A stretch of DNA of 40,763 nt from Collinsella aerofaciens. Lineage in GTDB: Bacteria; Actinomycetota; Coriobacteriia; Coriobacteriales; Coriobacteriaceae. The notes under the pieces were generated by a model. That model saw only the letters and a program-made list of their open reading frames with translations. It had not been told where the DNA came from and searched no databases. Both the position numbers and the translations under genes were made by a program. Location of the stretch: assembly GCF_015557435.1 (NCBI RefSeq), contig NZ_JADNOH010000066.1, positions 1-40,763 on the forward strand. The letters run 5' to 3'. Positions 16,916 through 27,000 of the stretch are shown piece after piece (position 1 is the stretch's first letter; the number at the start of each line of letters is the position of its first letter).

Positions 16916-17968
16916 CTATGCATTCTTCTGAACCTTGAAGCGTTGCTTCAACTGACCGCAGGCAGCGTCAATGTCGTTGCCACGAGAATTACGAATCGTG
17001 GTCTCAATGCCACGGGACTCAAGGCGACGCTGAAGATCTTCGACCTTGTGGATCGGAGACGGCTTGAGCGGGCTGCCCTCAATGTCGTTGAGCTGAATCA
17101 GATTGACATGGCACAGCGTTCCCTCGCAGAAGTCGCAAAGCGCCTGCATCTCGGGGTTCGTGTCATTGACGCCTTCAATCATGGCGTACTCATAAGTCGG
17201 GCGGCGTCCGGTCTTCTCGGTATAAAGCTGCAGTGCCTCGTGGAGGCGCAGCAGCGTGTACTTTTTAACGCCGGGCATAAGCTTGTTGCGCGTAGATTGG
17301 ATGGCGGAGTGCAGCGACACGGCGAGCGTAAACTGCTCGGGGATATCGGCGAACTTGCGGATGCCGGGGATAACGCCGCTGGTAGAGACGGTAAGGTGAC
17401 GTGCACCAATACCGATACCGTCGGGATCATTGAGGATGCGCAGGGCCTTGAGCACCTCATCGTAGTTGGCGAAGGGCTCGCCCTGGCCCATGAAGACGAC
17501 GCTCGTCGCACGCTCGCCAAAATCGTTAGAAACGTGAAGCACCTGGTCAACGATTTCCTGTGCGGTCAGCGAACGCTTAAGGCCGTTGAGTCCGGTAGCG
17601 CAAAAAGCGCAGCCCATGCCGCAGCCGGCCTGGGTGGAAACACAGACAGAAAGCTTGTTACGGCGCGGCATGCCAACGGTCTCGACGGAAACGCCGTCGT
17701 GATACTCAAGCAGATACTTGCGCGAGCCGTCCTTGGAAACCTGTTTGGTGAGCTCTGTCGGCGTATCGAAGGCAAAGGCCTCTTTAAGCTGCTCGCGGAA
17801 AGCCTTGGGAAGGTTGGTCATGTCATCAAACGAACAAACGTTCTTCTCAAAGACCCATTCGATGAGCTGCTTCGCGCGGAAGGCGGGCTGGCCAAGTTCG
17901 GCAACGAGCTCGCGGATATCGTTTTGGCTCAAGTCGCGAATGTCCTGAGATTTAGTCCTGGGATTCAT
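16916..17968 (-). CDS. rlmN: 23S rRNA/tRNA adenine-C2 methyltransferase RlmN
   Basis: RlmN is a radical-SAM enzyme that methylates C2 of A2503 in 23S rRNA and A37 of some tRNAs (E. coli numbering). The 350-residue protein has the 4Fe-4S motif with Cys116, Cys120 and Cys123 (CGMGCAFC), and the C-terminal methyl-carrying Cys337 in IDAACGQL. The ATG follows AAAGG at five bases. It is alone on the minus strand between two rightward units. The Cys set is that of RlmN; Cfr is a less likely alternative given the housekeeping context. Confidence 0.95.
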   Translation of the reverse strand: MNPRTKSQDIRDLSQNDIRELVAELGQPAFRAKQLIEWVFEKNVCSFDDMTNLPKAFREQLKEAFAFDTPTELTKQVSKDGSRKYLLEYHDGVSVETVGMPRRNKLSVCVSTQAGCGMGCAFCATGLNGLKRSLTAQEIVDQVLHVSNDFGERATSVVFMGQGEPFANYDEVLKALRILNDPDGIGIGARHLTVSTSGVIPGIRKFADIPEQFTLAVSLHSAIQSTRNKLMPGVKKYTLLRLHEALQLYTEKTGRRPTYEYAMIEGVNDTNPEMQALCDFCEGTLCHVNLIQLNDIEGSPLKPSPIHKVEDLQRRLESRGIETTIRNSRGNDIDAACGQLKQRFKVQKNA

Positions 17969-17983
17969 GGAAGCCTTTCGATT

Positions 17984-18013
17984 TTGGGGAAACGTAGAGG
18001 GTATCGCTACAAT
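17984..18013 (+). promoter_or_regulatory. Putative promoter for ddl-dinG
   Basis: TTGGGG (17984-17989), an 18-base spacer and TACAAT (18008-18013) lie 41 bases before the ddl ATG. The -10 is good and the -35 is weak. Confidence 0.45.
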
Positions 18014-18053
18014 ATGGTATCAGCTGCAGAAATTATAGAGGAGGAGTCTGCCC

Positions 18054-19019
18054 ATGCCGGGTAAAAGCCTAGAGAACATGCACGTAGCGGTCTTGGCGGG
18101 CGGTCATTCCGCTGAGCGCGAGATCTCGCTCAATTCGGGAAAGAACGTTGTGGCGGCCCTGAGGGAGGCCGGCTACACCTCGGTTGAACTGCTGGACACG
18201 GCTGCCGATAACTTTATGGTGACCATGGCAACCGGCGGCTTTGACGTTGCGTTTATCGCTATGCACGGAGCCGGCGGCGAGGATGGCGCCATGCAGGGCG
18301 CCATGGAGACCTTGGGTATCCCCTACACGGCCTCGGGCGTGCTCGCGAGCGCCTGTGGTGCCGATAAGGAGGTCTCGAAGCTCCTGTACGCCAAGGCAGG
18401 CATCCCCATTGCCCCTGGTCTGGCGCTCGAGACGGGCGACGAAGTCGATATCGATCACATCGTCGAGGTTTGTGGCGAGCGCTGCTTTGTAAAGCCCGCC
18501 GTCAACGGTTCGAGCTATGGCATCTCCCTGGTGCACGAGCCTTCCGAGTTGCCCGCTGCCATCGCCAAGGCCTTTGAGTACGGCGATAAGGTGCTGGTCG
18601 AGAAGTGCATCGAGGGAACCGAGATCACGGTGGGCGTGTATGGCGAGGATGAAGTTCGCGCCCTGCCGATCGTCGAGATTCGCAAGCCCGAGGACTGCGA
18701 GTTCTACGATCTGGACGTAAAGTACGTTGACCCCACGGATATCCATCGCATTCCGGCGCAGATTTCGCCTGAGAACTACGCCCGTGCCCAGGAACTTGCC
18801 TGTGCTGCCCACAAGGCCCTCGGTTGCCTGGGTATCTCGCGCAGCGACTTTATCGTGAGCGAGGACGGCCCCGTTATCCTCGAGACCAATACGATTCCGG
18901 GTATGACCGATACGTCGCTGTATCCGGATGAGATTCGCCATACGGACGATATGACGTTCCCGCAGGTCTGTGACAGCCTGATTCGCATGGGCCTTCGCCG
19001 AGCGGGCATTGCATGCTAA
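18054..19019 (+). CDS. ddl: D-alanine--D-alanine ligase
   Basis: Ddl joins two D-Ala residues with ATP to make the peptidoglycan precursor dipeptide. The 321-residue ATP-grasp protein has AVLAGGHSAEREISLNSG at the N-terminus, FVKPAVNGSSYGISLV, the DFIVSEDGPVILETNTIPGMTDTSL ATP/Mg site, and ends near the family length. The ATG follows AGGAGGAG. It overlaps the DnaQ-DinG gene by seven bases, so a cell-wall enzyme and a DNA helicase share an mRNA. Confidence 0.95.
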   Translation: MPGKSLENMHVAVLAGGHSAEREISLNSGKNVVAALREAGYTSVELLDTAADNFMVTMATGGFDVAFIAMHGAGGEDGAMQGAMETLGIPYTASGVLASACGADKEVSKLLYAKAGIPIAPGLALETGDEVDIDHIVEVCGERCFVKPAVNGSSYGISLVHEPSELPAAIAKAFEYGDKVLVEKCIEGTEITVGVYGEDEVRALPIVEIRKPEDCEFYDLDVKYVDPTDIHRIPAQISPENYARAQELACAAHKALGCLGISRSDFIVSEDGPVILETNTIPGMTDTSLYPDEIRHTDDMTFPQVCDSLIRMGLRRAGIAC

Positions 19020-21907
19020 TCAAGGACGCCGTATCCCCTGGAACACCGCAGTTTGTCATCGATTCCTACGCCACGCTTGCCGAGCGTGCCAAGACGCAGA
19101 CGTTCGGGCTTATCGAGGAGGATGTCATCGTCCTCGACACCGAGACCACAGGTCTTTCGGTGCAAGACAATGAGTTGATTGAGATTTCCGCGGCCCGCCT
19201 TTCGGGCCGCGAGGTCGTTGACCGCTTTGATACCTTTGTGCATCCCAAGCAGCTGATTCCTGCCGAGATTACCGAGCTCACGAGCATTACGAACGCCGAT
19301 GTGGCTGATGCTCCGTCGGCCGTTGACGCCGTGGCCGCTCTCGCCGATTTTGTCGGCGGCTGCCCGGTCATCGCGCATAACGCTACCTTCGACCGTTCGT
19401 TTATCGAGTCGGTCAAGGGCGGTGTCAACGTCAGCGATATTTGGATCGATTCATTGGCGCTGTCGCGCATTGCGCTTCCGCGCCTGGCGTCTCACAAGCT
19501 GTCCTTTATGGCCGACCTGTTCGGCTGTGACTCGGTGTCGCACCGTGCGAATGCCGATGTCGACGCCCTGTGTGGGGTATGGCGCGTGCTGCTCGTGGCG
19601 CTCACCGACCTGCCTCAGGGCCTTATGACGCGCCTGGCCGATATGCACCCCGATGTGCCTTGGTCTTATCGTCCCATCTTCTCGTTTTTGGCGGGTCAGA
19701 ACCCGGGCTCCATCTTCTCACTCAGCGCCGCACGCGCCGACGTTCTCAAGGCCGACCGTGCCGACGATCGCGTGGATGCCGACGAACTGCCGGTCCTCAA
19801 GATGCCGAGCCGCGAAGAAATCGAGGCGGATTATGCTCCGGGTGGCCTGGTCAATCGCATGTATCCCACCTACGAGCCGCGTGATGAGCAGATTGCGATG
19901 GCACTCGAGGTCCGCGATGCGCTCGTCACGGGTACGCACCGTGTAATCGAGGCGGGTACGGGCGTCGGTAAGTCGATGGCCTATCTGGTGCCTTTTGCCG
20001 AGGCTGCACGCCGTAACAACATTACCGTTGGCATTGCGACCAAATCGAATAATCTCGCCGACCAGCTCATGTACCATGAGCTGCCAAAACTTGCCGAACA
20101 ACTGGACGCCGGCCTGTCATTTTGCGCCCTCAAGGGCTATGACCACTATCCGTGCCTGCGCAAGCTCGAGCGCATGAGTCGCGGCCAGGTCGAGATCACC
20201 ACCAAGCGCGATCCGGCTGACACGCTCACGGCAGTTGCGGTCATCATGGCGTACGTGTGCCAGTCGGCAGACGGCGACCTCGATTCGCTTGGCATTCGCT
20301 GGCGCAGCGTCAATCGTCCCGACTTTACGACGGCCTCGCGCGAGTGTGCCCGTCGACTATGCCCGTTCTTCCCCGACAAATGTCTGGTTCACGGCGCGCG
20401 TCGCCGTGCGGCGCATGCCGACGTGGTGGTCACCAACCACTCGCTGTTGTTCCGCAATGTCGCTGCCGAGGGTAGGATTTTGCCCCCGATTCGCCATTGG
20501 GTAGTCGACGAGGCCCATTCCATCGAGCGCGAGGCTCGCCGCCAGTGGGCGCGCGTGGTCTCGGCCGATGAGTCACGCGTTCTGTTTGAGCGCCTGGGCG
20601 GTTCGAGCTCCGGTGCGCTGAGCCAGGTTTCCCGTGATTTGGCGACTTCTGAGGGCTCCACGCTCTATCTTGGCCTAACCGCCAAGGCGACATCCACCGT
20701 CGCCCTTGCGAGCATGGCAATCGCCGACGTGTTCGATGGCGTTCGTGAGCTCGGCCGCCGTGCCCGTGGGGGTTATGACAATGCCAATCTATGGATTGGC
20801 CCCGAGCTGCGCGAATCGGACGACTGGCATGATTTTATGCAGTCGGCGCATGCCGCCATCGACGCACTGGAGCAAGCGGACAAGAGTGTCGATGCGCTGG
20901 TGCAAGCCGTCGCCGGCGATAAGCCCGAGATCGTTGTCGACCTGAGTGATATCTCGCATCGTCTGCACGAACTAACGGAGAACCTCAAACTCATCATCGA
21001 TGGTACCGATGAGCACTACGTGTACTCGCTGCAGGTTAACCGCAGACTGCGTGCCGGCGGCGAGTCAATGACCGCAGAGCGCATCGACATTGGCGAGGCC
21101 TTGGCAACCGAGTGGCTGCCTGAGGTCCACACGGCTATCTTTGCCTCGGCGACCATGACGGTGTCTAAGAGCTTTGAGCACTTTAACCACGCTGTCGGAC
21201 TCGACCGTATCGGTGCTTCGACGTCCTCGTCGCTGCATCTGGATTCGAGCTATGACTTCGACTCAAATATGGCCGTGGTCGTTGCCGGGGATATTCCCGA
21301 CCCGCGCGATCGCGAGGGCTATCTGTCGGCACTCGAGCGCGTACTGGTCGACGCCCATCTTGCCATGGGTGGATCGGTGCTCACGCTGTTCACCAACAGA
21401 CGTGACATGGAGGATCTGTTCGCCCGTGTGGAGCCCAAACTGGCCCGTGCAGGCCTGGAGCTTAACTGCCAGCAGCGAAATTCGTCCCCGCGCCGTCTGC
21501 GGGACCGTTTTATCAACGAGCCGACCTCGTCGCTCTTTGCGCTCAAGGCCTTCTGGGAGGGGTTTGATGCCAGCGGCGAGACGCTGCGCTGCGTCATCAT
21601 CCCCAAGTTGCCGTTCTCGAGCCCCACGGACCCGCTCTCGTGCGAGCGTAATCTGCGTGAAGATCGCGCCTGGGCACGCTATTCGCTGCCCGAGGCTGTG
21701 CTCGAGGTCAAACAAGCCGCCGGCCGCCTCATTCGCTCGTCGACCGATTGTGGCGTGCTCATCTTGGCCGACCCACGCCTAGTGACGAAGGGCTATGGCA
21801 AGAAGTTTTTAACTTCGCTGCCCACGAGTTCCTATCAGCGCATTGAATCGGCGCAGATCGGTCACTATCTGCAGTTGTGGCGTGCACGCCACGAGCGGCG
21901 CCGCTAG
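19013..21907 (+). CDS. dinG: DnaQ-type exonuclease fused to DinG-family helicase
   Basis: The 964-residue protein joins a DEDD 3'-5' exonuclease domain (DTETTG from residue 42; VIAHNATFDRSF; HRANADVDA) to a superfamily 2 XPD-like helicase. The helicase has Walker A AGTGVGKS (about 312-319), DEAH (about 498-501), and a C-terminal helicase part with LKAFWEGFDASGE and QAAGRLIRS. Cys residues near 381 and 445-457 (CARRLCPFFPDKC) are in the place of the DinG Fe-S cluster. DinG enzymes unwind DNA, including R-loops and forked structures. The ATG lies inside the ddl end with no clear ribosome site, so coupling is likely. Its stop overlaps the stop of the convergent WYL gene. Confidence 0.92.
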   Translation: MLIKDAVSPGTPQFVIDSYATLAERAKTQTFGLIEEDVIVLDTETTGLSVQDNELIEISAARLSGREVVDRFDTFVHPKQLIPAEITELTSITNADVADAPSAVDAVAALADFVGGCPVIAHNATFDRSFIESVKGGVNVSDIWIDSLALSRIALPRLASHKLSFMADLFGCDSVSHRANADVDALCGVWRVLLVALTDLPQGLMTRLADMHPDVPWSYRPIFSFLAGQNPGSIFSLSAARADVLKADRADDRVDADELPVLKMPSREEIEADYAPGGLVNRMYPTYEPRDEQIAMALEVRDALVTGTHRVIEAGTGVGKSMAYLVPFAEAARRNNITVGIATKSNNLADQLMYHELPKLAEQLDAGLSFCALKGYDHYPCLRKLERMSRGQVEITTKRDPADTLTAVAVIMAYVCQSADGDLDSLGIRWRSVNRPDFTTASRECARRLCPFFPDKCLVHGARRRAAHADVVVTNHSLLFRNVAAEGRILPPIRHWVVDEAHSIEREARRQWARVVSADESRVLFERLGGSSSGALSQVSRDLATSEGSTLYLGLTAKATSTVALASMAIADVFDGVRELGRRARGGYDNANLWIGPELRESDDWHDFMQSAHAAIDALEQADKSVDALVQAVAGDKPEIVVDLSDISHRLHELTENLKLIIDGTDEHYVYSLQVNRRLRAGGESMTAERIDIGEALATEWLPEVHTAIFASATMTVSKSFEHFNHAVGLDRIGASTSSSLHLDSSYDFDSNMAVVVAGDIPDPRDREGYLSALERVLVDAHLAMGGSVLTLFTNRRDMEDLFARVEPKLARAGLELNCQQRNSSPRRLRDRFINEPTSSLFALKAFWEGFDASGETLRCVIIPKLPFSSPTDPLSCERNLREDRAWARYSLPEAVLEVKQAAGRLIRSSTDCGVLILADPRLVTKGYGKKFLTSLPTSSYQRIESAQIGHYLQLWRARHERRR

Positions 21908-22827
21908 AGCGGGCAGACTAAGGTCTTCGCCATATCGCATAGACGCTTTGACAGAGCGGGGTCATCCAGAATGTGGATGGCTCCGCCCGCTGCTATTACC
22001 TGGCTGAGCAGCCAACGCTCGGAGCCGTAACGCACGATCACTGTTGCCGCACCTGCCCCGTTTGGCTCGATCGACATAATACCTGCCCAGTCTAGACGCT
22101 CTGCCATGTCGAGCGGCATGAGGAGCTTTGCGCTCTGCTCCGCTTGGGAGAGGGAGTCGTGAAGGGATGCGGTCGAAGGCGCGTGGCGCTCGACAGAATC
22201 CTCGGTGAGGGAAAGACCTTCGATTTTGTCCATGCGGTAGGAACGTTGCCCATCAACCTCGATGTCCCAGGCAATCAGGTAGGTCTGATCGCCATGCGTC
22301 GCGATGCGCAAAGGGTCGATGAGGCGCTCGCGCGGCTGTGCATCGTCCATCGAACGATAAGTAATGCGGCAACGAACGCCGTCCTGAATAGCGCTGCTGA
22401 GCTGCTGCCAGTGCGATCCGCGGACAACAGTGTCGACGACGCGCTGATTGTAGCCGAGCTCTTCGGGAAGGAGAGCATGTCGAATCCGAGCCGCCGCCTG
22501 GGGCTCGATCCCCAGTGATTCAAGTTCATGATTGAGCACGGCGCCTTCGGCGGCACTCAGGCGCAGCGGCAGCACGCGTCCAGCATCGCCGGTAAGGGAT
22601 ATGTGTTCGCCGTTACGCTCGCAGATAATGCGGGCGCCCGACTCGCGATCAGCGAGGGTCGAGACGATATCGAGGATCTCGTCCAGCGAAGCTCCGGAAA
22701 TGTCGAAGCGGCTGCAAATCTCATTTCTCGTCAGCCCCGCGCTTCCGGCTGCGTAGAGGGCTTCCATGATGTCGATGGCACGCGAGAGTCTCTGCTCGCT
22801 GGTGAGTTTACGAGCGGGCATGCTCAT
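21904..22827 (-). CDS. WYL-domain transcriptional regulator, PafC-like
   Basis: The protein has an N-terminal winged helix (LSRAIDIMEALYAAGSAGLTRNEICSRFDIS) and a WYL domain (CRITYRSMDDAQPRERLIDPLRIATHGDQTYLIAWDIEVDGQRSYRMDKIEGL) with a C-terminal extension. WYL domains often sense nucleic acid and, in actinobacterial PafBC, activate the mitomycin-type DNA-damage response. The ATG at 22827 follows AAAGGA, giving 307 residues and a 20-base overlap with the upstream WYL gene; a longer start at 22881 has no support. The pair arrangement points to a PafBC-like heteromer. The assignment to PafC rather than another WYL group is inference. Confidence 0.8.
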   Translation of the reverse strand: MSMPARKLTSEQRLSRAIDIMEALYAAGSAGLTRNEICSRFDISGASLDEILDIVSTLADRESGARIICERNGEHISLTGDAGRVLPLRLSAAEGAVLNHELESLGIEPQAAARIRHALLPEELGYNQRVVDTVVRGSHWQQLSSAIQDGVRCRITYRSMDDAQPRERLIDPLRIATHGDQTYLIAWDIEVDGQRSYRMDKIEGLSLTEDSVERHAPSTASLHDSLSQAEQSAKLLMPLDMAERLDWAGIMSIEPNGAGAATVIVRYGSERWLLSQVIAAGGAIHILDDPALSKRLCDMAKTLVCPL

Positions 22828-23830
22828 GCACCGTCCTTTCGATGAGGTGGTTCCACGCCAGGTTGAGTGCATCGGGGGCAACGGGCCTCATGCCGTCCAT
22901 GGCATGGGCCATGCAGAATGAGGCGGCGGCGTCAAAGTCGCGCACGTCAACGGTCCAGGTCCATCCTTCTTCGCTGCGTGCAAGATCGCCTCGCCCGCGC
23001 GTGAGACCGCTGACCATATCGGCTTGCGACTCGCGCGCGAACGAGAACGTTGCCGCAACGGGCGGTCGGTCGGCAAAATCGAACTCAAAGAACAGGTAAT
23101 CGTTGAGATTGAAGTCTGCGGGAATGGAGTATGCCTTTGAGGGGCGCCAAGCACGGACGATGCGGTCGCAGCGGAACGTTCTGATGTTGTCGGTGGCATT
23201 GTCCAGACCGCAGAAATACGCCGTGCCATCGTGTTCGAACATACCGTAGACGCAGACGGTGCGCTCTTTCTGCTCGCCGCGACCGTTCTGATACAAAAAG
23301 CGCAGTGCACAGCGCTCGGCAAAGGCGCTCCAAACTGCATCGACGGTGGGAGAACGGTGAATCGGCGCCTCGTCTGCGGCAGATATGCCGGTGAGATAGG
23401 CAATCTTGGACCGGATGTCGGCAAGCGGCGCGGCAAAGGCGGAGGAGCCGGCCGCAAGCGTCTGGTCGATGGCGTCTAGCAAGATGTCGGCATCGTCTGC
23501 GGTGATGAGCCCACCTGCCGCAAACGTGTGCTCGCGGTCGATCGTCCACGAGCTTTCCTCGGTCTCTTGCGCGCCGGCGAGGCGAACCTCTTTGATTACG
23601 ATGCCGCGTTCGAGTAGTTTGTCGCGATCGCGGCGGAACTTGCGCTTATCCGAGTCGATGTTGCCCGAGCCATACCCCAAATCGGAATCCAAGACGATTT
23701 GTTCGGTCGTCAACGGCTCGGGAGAACTGTTGAGTACAAAGAAAAGATTGAGGATGCGCTGGGCCGTTTTATCGAAACTGGGTTCCGGCGTTCCCTTTTT
23801 GTTAATAGCGGTCGTGTCGCTTGCCGTCAT
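22808..23830 (-). CDS. WYL-domain transcriptional regulator, PafB-like
   Basis: The 340-residue protein starts with a helix-turn-helix region (TAQRILNLFFVLNSSPEPLTTEQIV...FRRDRDKLLERGIVI). It continues to a WYL domain (LRFLYQNGRGEQKERTVCVYGMFEHDGTAYFCGLDNATDNIRTFRCDRIVRAW) and a C-terminal part. The ATG follows GAGGA. It is the first gene of a two-gene unit with the PafC-like regulator. No proteasome or Pup genes, the mycobacterial neighbours of pafBC, are seen in the window. The convergent neighbour is the DinG helicase. Confidence 0.8.
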   Translation of the reverse strand: MTASDTTAINKKGTPEPSFDKTAQRILNLFFVLNSSPEPLTTEQIVLDSDLGYGSGNIDSDKRKFRRDRDKLLERGIVIKEVRLAGAQETEESSWTIDREHTFAAGGLITADDADILLDAIDQTLAAGSSAFAAPLADIRSKIAYLTGISAADEAPIHRSPTVDAVWSAFAERCALRFLYQNGRGEQKERTVCVYGMFEHDGTAYFCGLDNATDNIRTFRCDRIVRAWRPSKAYSIPADFNLNDYLFFEFDFADRPPVAATFSFARESQADMVSGLTRGRGDLARSEEGWTWTVDVRDFDAAASFCMAHAMDGMRPVAPDALNLAWNHLIERTVHEHARS

Positions 23831-24028
23831 AGAGTCCTCGCATGGGAAGGTGGTTTGCTGCCATGATTTTAGTCCGATATGGAGATTAGGCTATATCCTT
23901 GTCCGCTCGGGGCGTTAAGATGGCCCGAATTCGGTCGTTTGCGCTCGCTCGGGGTATACTTTCGACTATATACGGTTCTAATGTGCATGCATTGGGCCTA
24001 TTTGTCGGATTATGGATGTGGAGCGCAC

Positions 24029-27000
24029 ATGGCGAACACCCAGAACTATATCAACCACCTGCTGCAGAACGCCGGCATCACGCCGGCATGCAGCGAAGAA
24101 GAGCGCTTGGCTGCCGAGGATATCGCTCAGATTTTCCGCAACCATGGCTTTGATCCCGAGGTGCAGGAGTTTAATGCTCCCGCGCCGAGCAGGCTGGCAT
24201 TTGCTATTACCGGCATCCTTGCGTTTGTCGGCGCCCTGCTTATGGGTATCGGTGGCGGCATCGGCTTGGTCGGTACCCTGCTGGCCATCATCGGTGCCGT
24301 GCTCTATGTGCTCGAGCGTACCGGGCATCCCGTGATTTCGGGGCTGGGAAAGACGGGCGTGAGCCAAAATGTCATCGCCTATCACAAGGCTTCTGGCCCG
24401 CTCGCGTCCCCGCGCAATCGCCCGGTGGTCGTTGTCGCACATTACGACTCCCCTCGCGCCGAGCTGCTTGCCCGCGAGCCCTATGCTTCGTACCGCGCGC
24501 TCATCGCTAAGTTGCTGCCCGTCGCCACGGTTGCCCCCGCTGCCGTCGCCGTCCTGCGTATCCTGCCGCTTCCCGGCGCGCTCAAGGTTCTGCTGTGGAT
24601 CGTCGCGATTCTCGCCTCTCTCGTTGCGCTCGCCAACGCGGCAAACATCATCTCCAATCGCTACATCCTTCCCTATACGTCCGGCGCGGTGTGCAACAAA
24701 TCTTCTGTCGCCGCTTTGCTTGGCGTTATGGACAATGTCGCCCCCTTCCAGGGCGAGAATGAGTTCCCCGACGATGTTCCGTTCGACACCTATTTTAGTG
24801 AGCAAAAACGTCGCGCCGAGGAGATGGCACGTGCGGCGGCGGAATATGCCGCGGCCCAGCAGCAAAACGACTATGGCAACACCATTGAGTACGAAGAGCC
24901 TACCTACGAGGAGGACGAGTTTGGCCAGCCGATCGCTTCCGATGATCAGCTCGAGTCCAAACAAGGCGAGGCTTTCGACGAGCAGATCGATGGCTTTGAG
25001 GGTGCATCTGCCGACGAGACGCTGATCGGCTCCATTGTGCCCGAGGCACAGGGCCAGGCTGTCCAAGTCGAAGAGCCTGCTGCCGAGGTTCCCGCTGCCG
25101 AGTCGGCGGAGGAGTCTGTTGTGGTCGAGCCCAGCGAGCCTGAGCCTAAGCTCTATCGCAATGCCGCCGGCAACATCCGCTTTGGTTCGGATGCCATCCG
25201 CGCACTCGGCATGCTTCCCGAGTCCTGTACGCTCGATTACGAGGAGGGCGAGGAGCCGACATTCGAGCCCGAGCCTGCCCCCGTCGCGGATGCACCTGCA
25301 CCCGCCGCTGTTGCGGACGACGGGTCCGCTGCGGCTTCTCCTGCCGTTGCGGAGTCCGAGGCTATGCCTGCAATCGATCCCGCAGCGGGACTGGACATTC
25401 TGGCACCCGCCGCGCCGGCGCAGGACGTCGCGGACGAGTCTGACGATGATTATGCCGAGCAACCGCGACGCGTGTCTTACGAGAGTGATACCGATTTCTC
25501 GGCCGAGATTCCCGCGGCGACGCCCCATGCCGATATTGCATCCGCCTTCTCTTCGATTGGGGCCAGTGCTTCCAGCTTCTTTAAGGGTGCATTTGCAAAG
25601 GGCAAGAAATTCATCGACGACTTTGAGGAAAAGCGCGCCATCGCACGCGAGGCTGCCGAGCAGGAGGCTATCGCTCAGCAGCAGGCAGCCGAGGCGGAGC
25701 GTGAGCGTGCGGCGCAGGAGTTCGAACAGAACGAGGCTCAGCAGCCCGTGGCCGTCGACGCTGCCGAAGCTACGACGTCTTTTGAGTCCCAGCAACCGGC
25801 ATCCGCTGATGTTGTTGAGGCGACGACGTCTTTCGAGCCCCAGCAGCCCGTTGATGGCACCATGTCGTTCGACGCCGCGCAGTTCGATGCCACGATAACG
25901 TTTGAAAAACAGGGCACCGCGATTGCTGAGCCCCTTGAGGCTTCCGATGATCAGGCCGCTGTGGCAAACGATGCCGAGACCGCCGATGCGGTTGAAGTCC
26001 CGGATGCTGCCGAAGACCAGGTCGTTGAGGTCAGTGCTGAGGAAGAGCAGCACGTAGCGGTTGAGCAGAACGATTCGGCCGAGGTCGAGCAGGATGAGGC
26101 AGCTGTGGTCTCCGAGGTTTCCGAGGCGCCCGAGACGGACGAGTCGAGACCTTACTCCACGCAGATTTTCACCATGCCGACTCCGGGTGGTTCTGGCTCC
26201 ACGGTTGCCAACGTCGCCCCCACTCAGGACGAAACGGTCGATTCCCTCATGGCGCAGATTTCGTCTCAGGCCACGCCGCGCCCGCAGATGAATGTTCCCG
26301 ATCCGGCGTCAGTTCCGGTGCCTACGCCCTCCTCGTCGCCGTTGGCTTCGGTTCCCGATCCGTCGCTGCCGTCGATGAAGCAGGCTAACGTTGCGTCTCG
26401 CACGTCACTGTTCGACCTTCCCGACCCCTCGGCTCAGGTCGATGACCCCTTCGCGACGGCGCAGGGTCCCGAGCCCACGTCGGCGCCCGTTGCACCTTCC
26501 ATGCCCGTCGCGTCGGGCTCGCAGCCGCTCGAGACCATCTCGGCTCCCGCTTCGGCCGCGCCCAAGCCCCGCAAGCGCGGTCTGGGCGGTCTGTTTGGTC
26601 GTAAAAAGAAAAACGATCAGGACAGCATGAGTGACTGGCTGGGTGTCGAAGACGATTACGATGCTAAGAAGTCTGGCCGCGGTATCGGCTCGTGGGATAA
26701 CTTCGAGGACGATAACGACGGCTGGAAGGGCGGCGCCACGTCTTCCGATGGTGCATCTGACGAGGACATGCTCTCGGCTGTCGCTTCTATGGGCGATGAC
26801 GAACTGCTTGGTCACGATATCTGGTTTGTGGCGACGGGTGCCTCGGATTGTGATGGCGCCGGCATGAAGGCGTTCTTGGCCTCGCATCGCGATAAGCTCC
26901 GCGGCGTATTCTTCATCAATCTTGAATCCGTCGGCGCCGGTAGGCTTTCGGTAGTGACGGTCGAGGGCGAGCAGCAGCTGCTTAAGGGCGACCGCCGCAT

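Noticed and set aside
23879..24028. 50-residue N-terminal extension of the M28-like protein
   Set aside because: No ribosome-binding site at the upstream start, while GGAG precedes ATG 24029.
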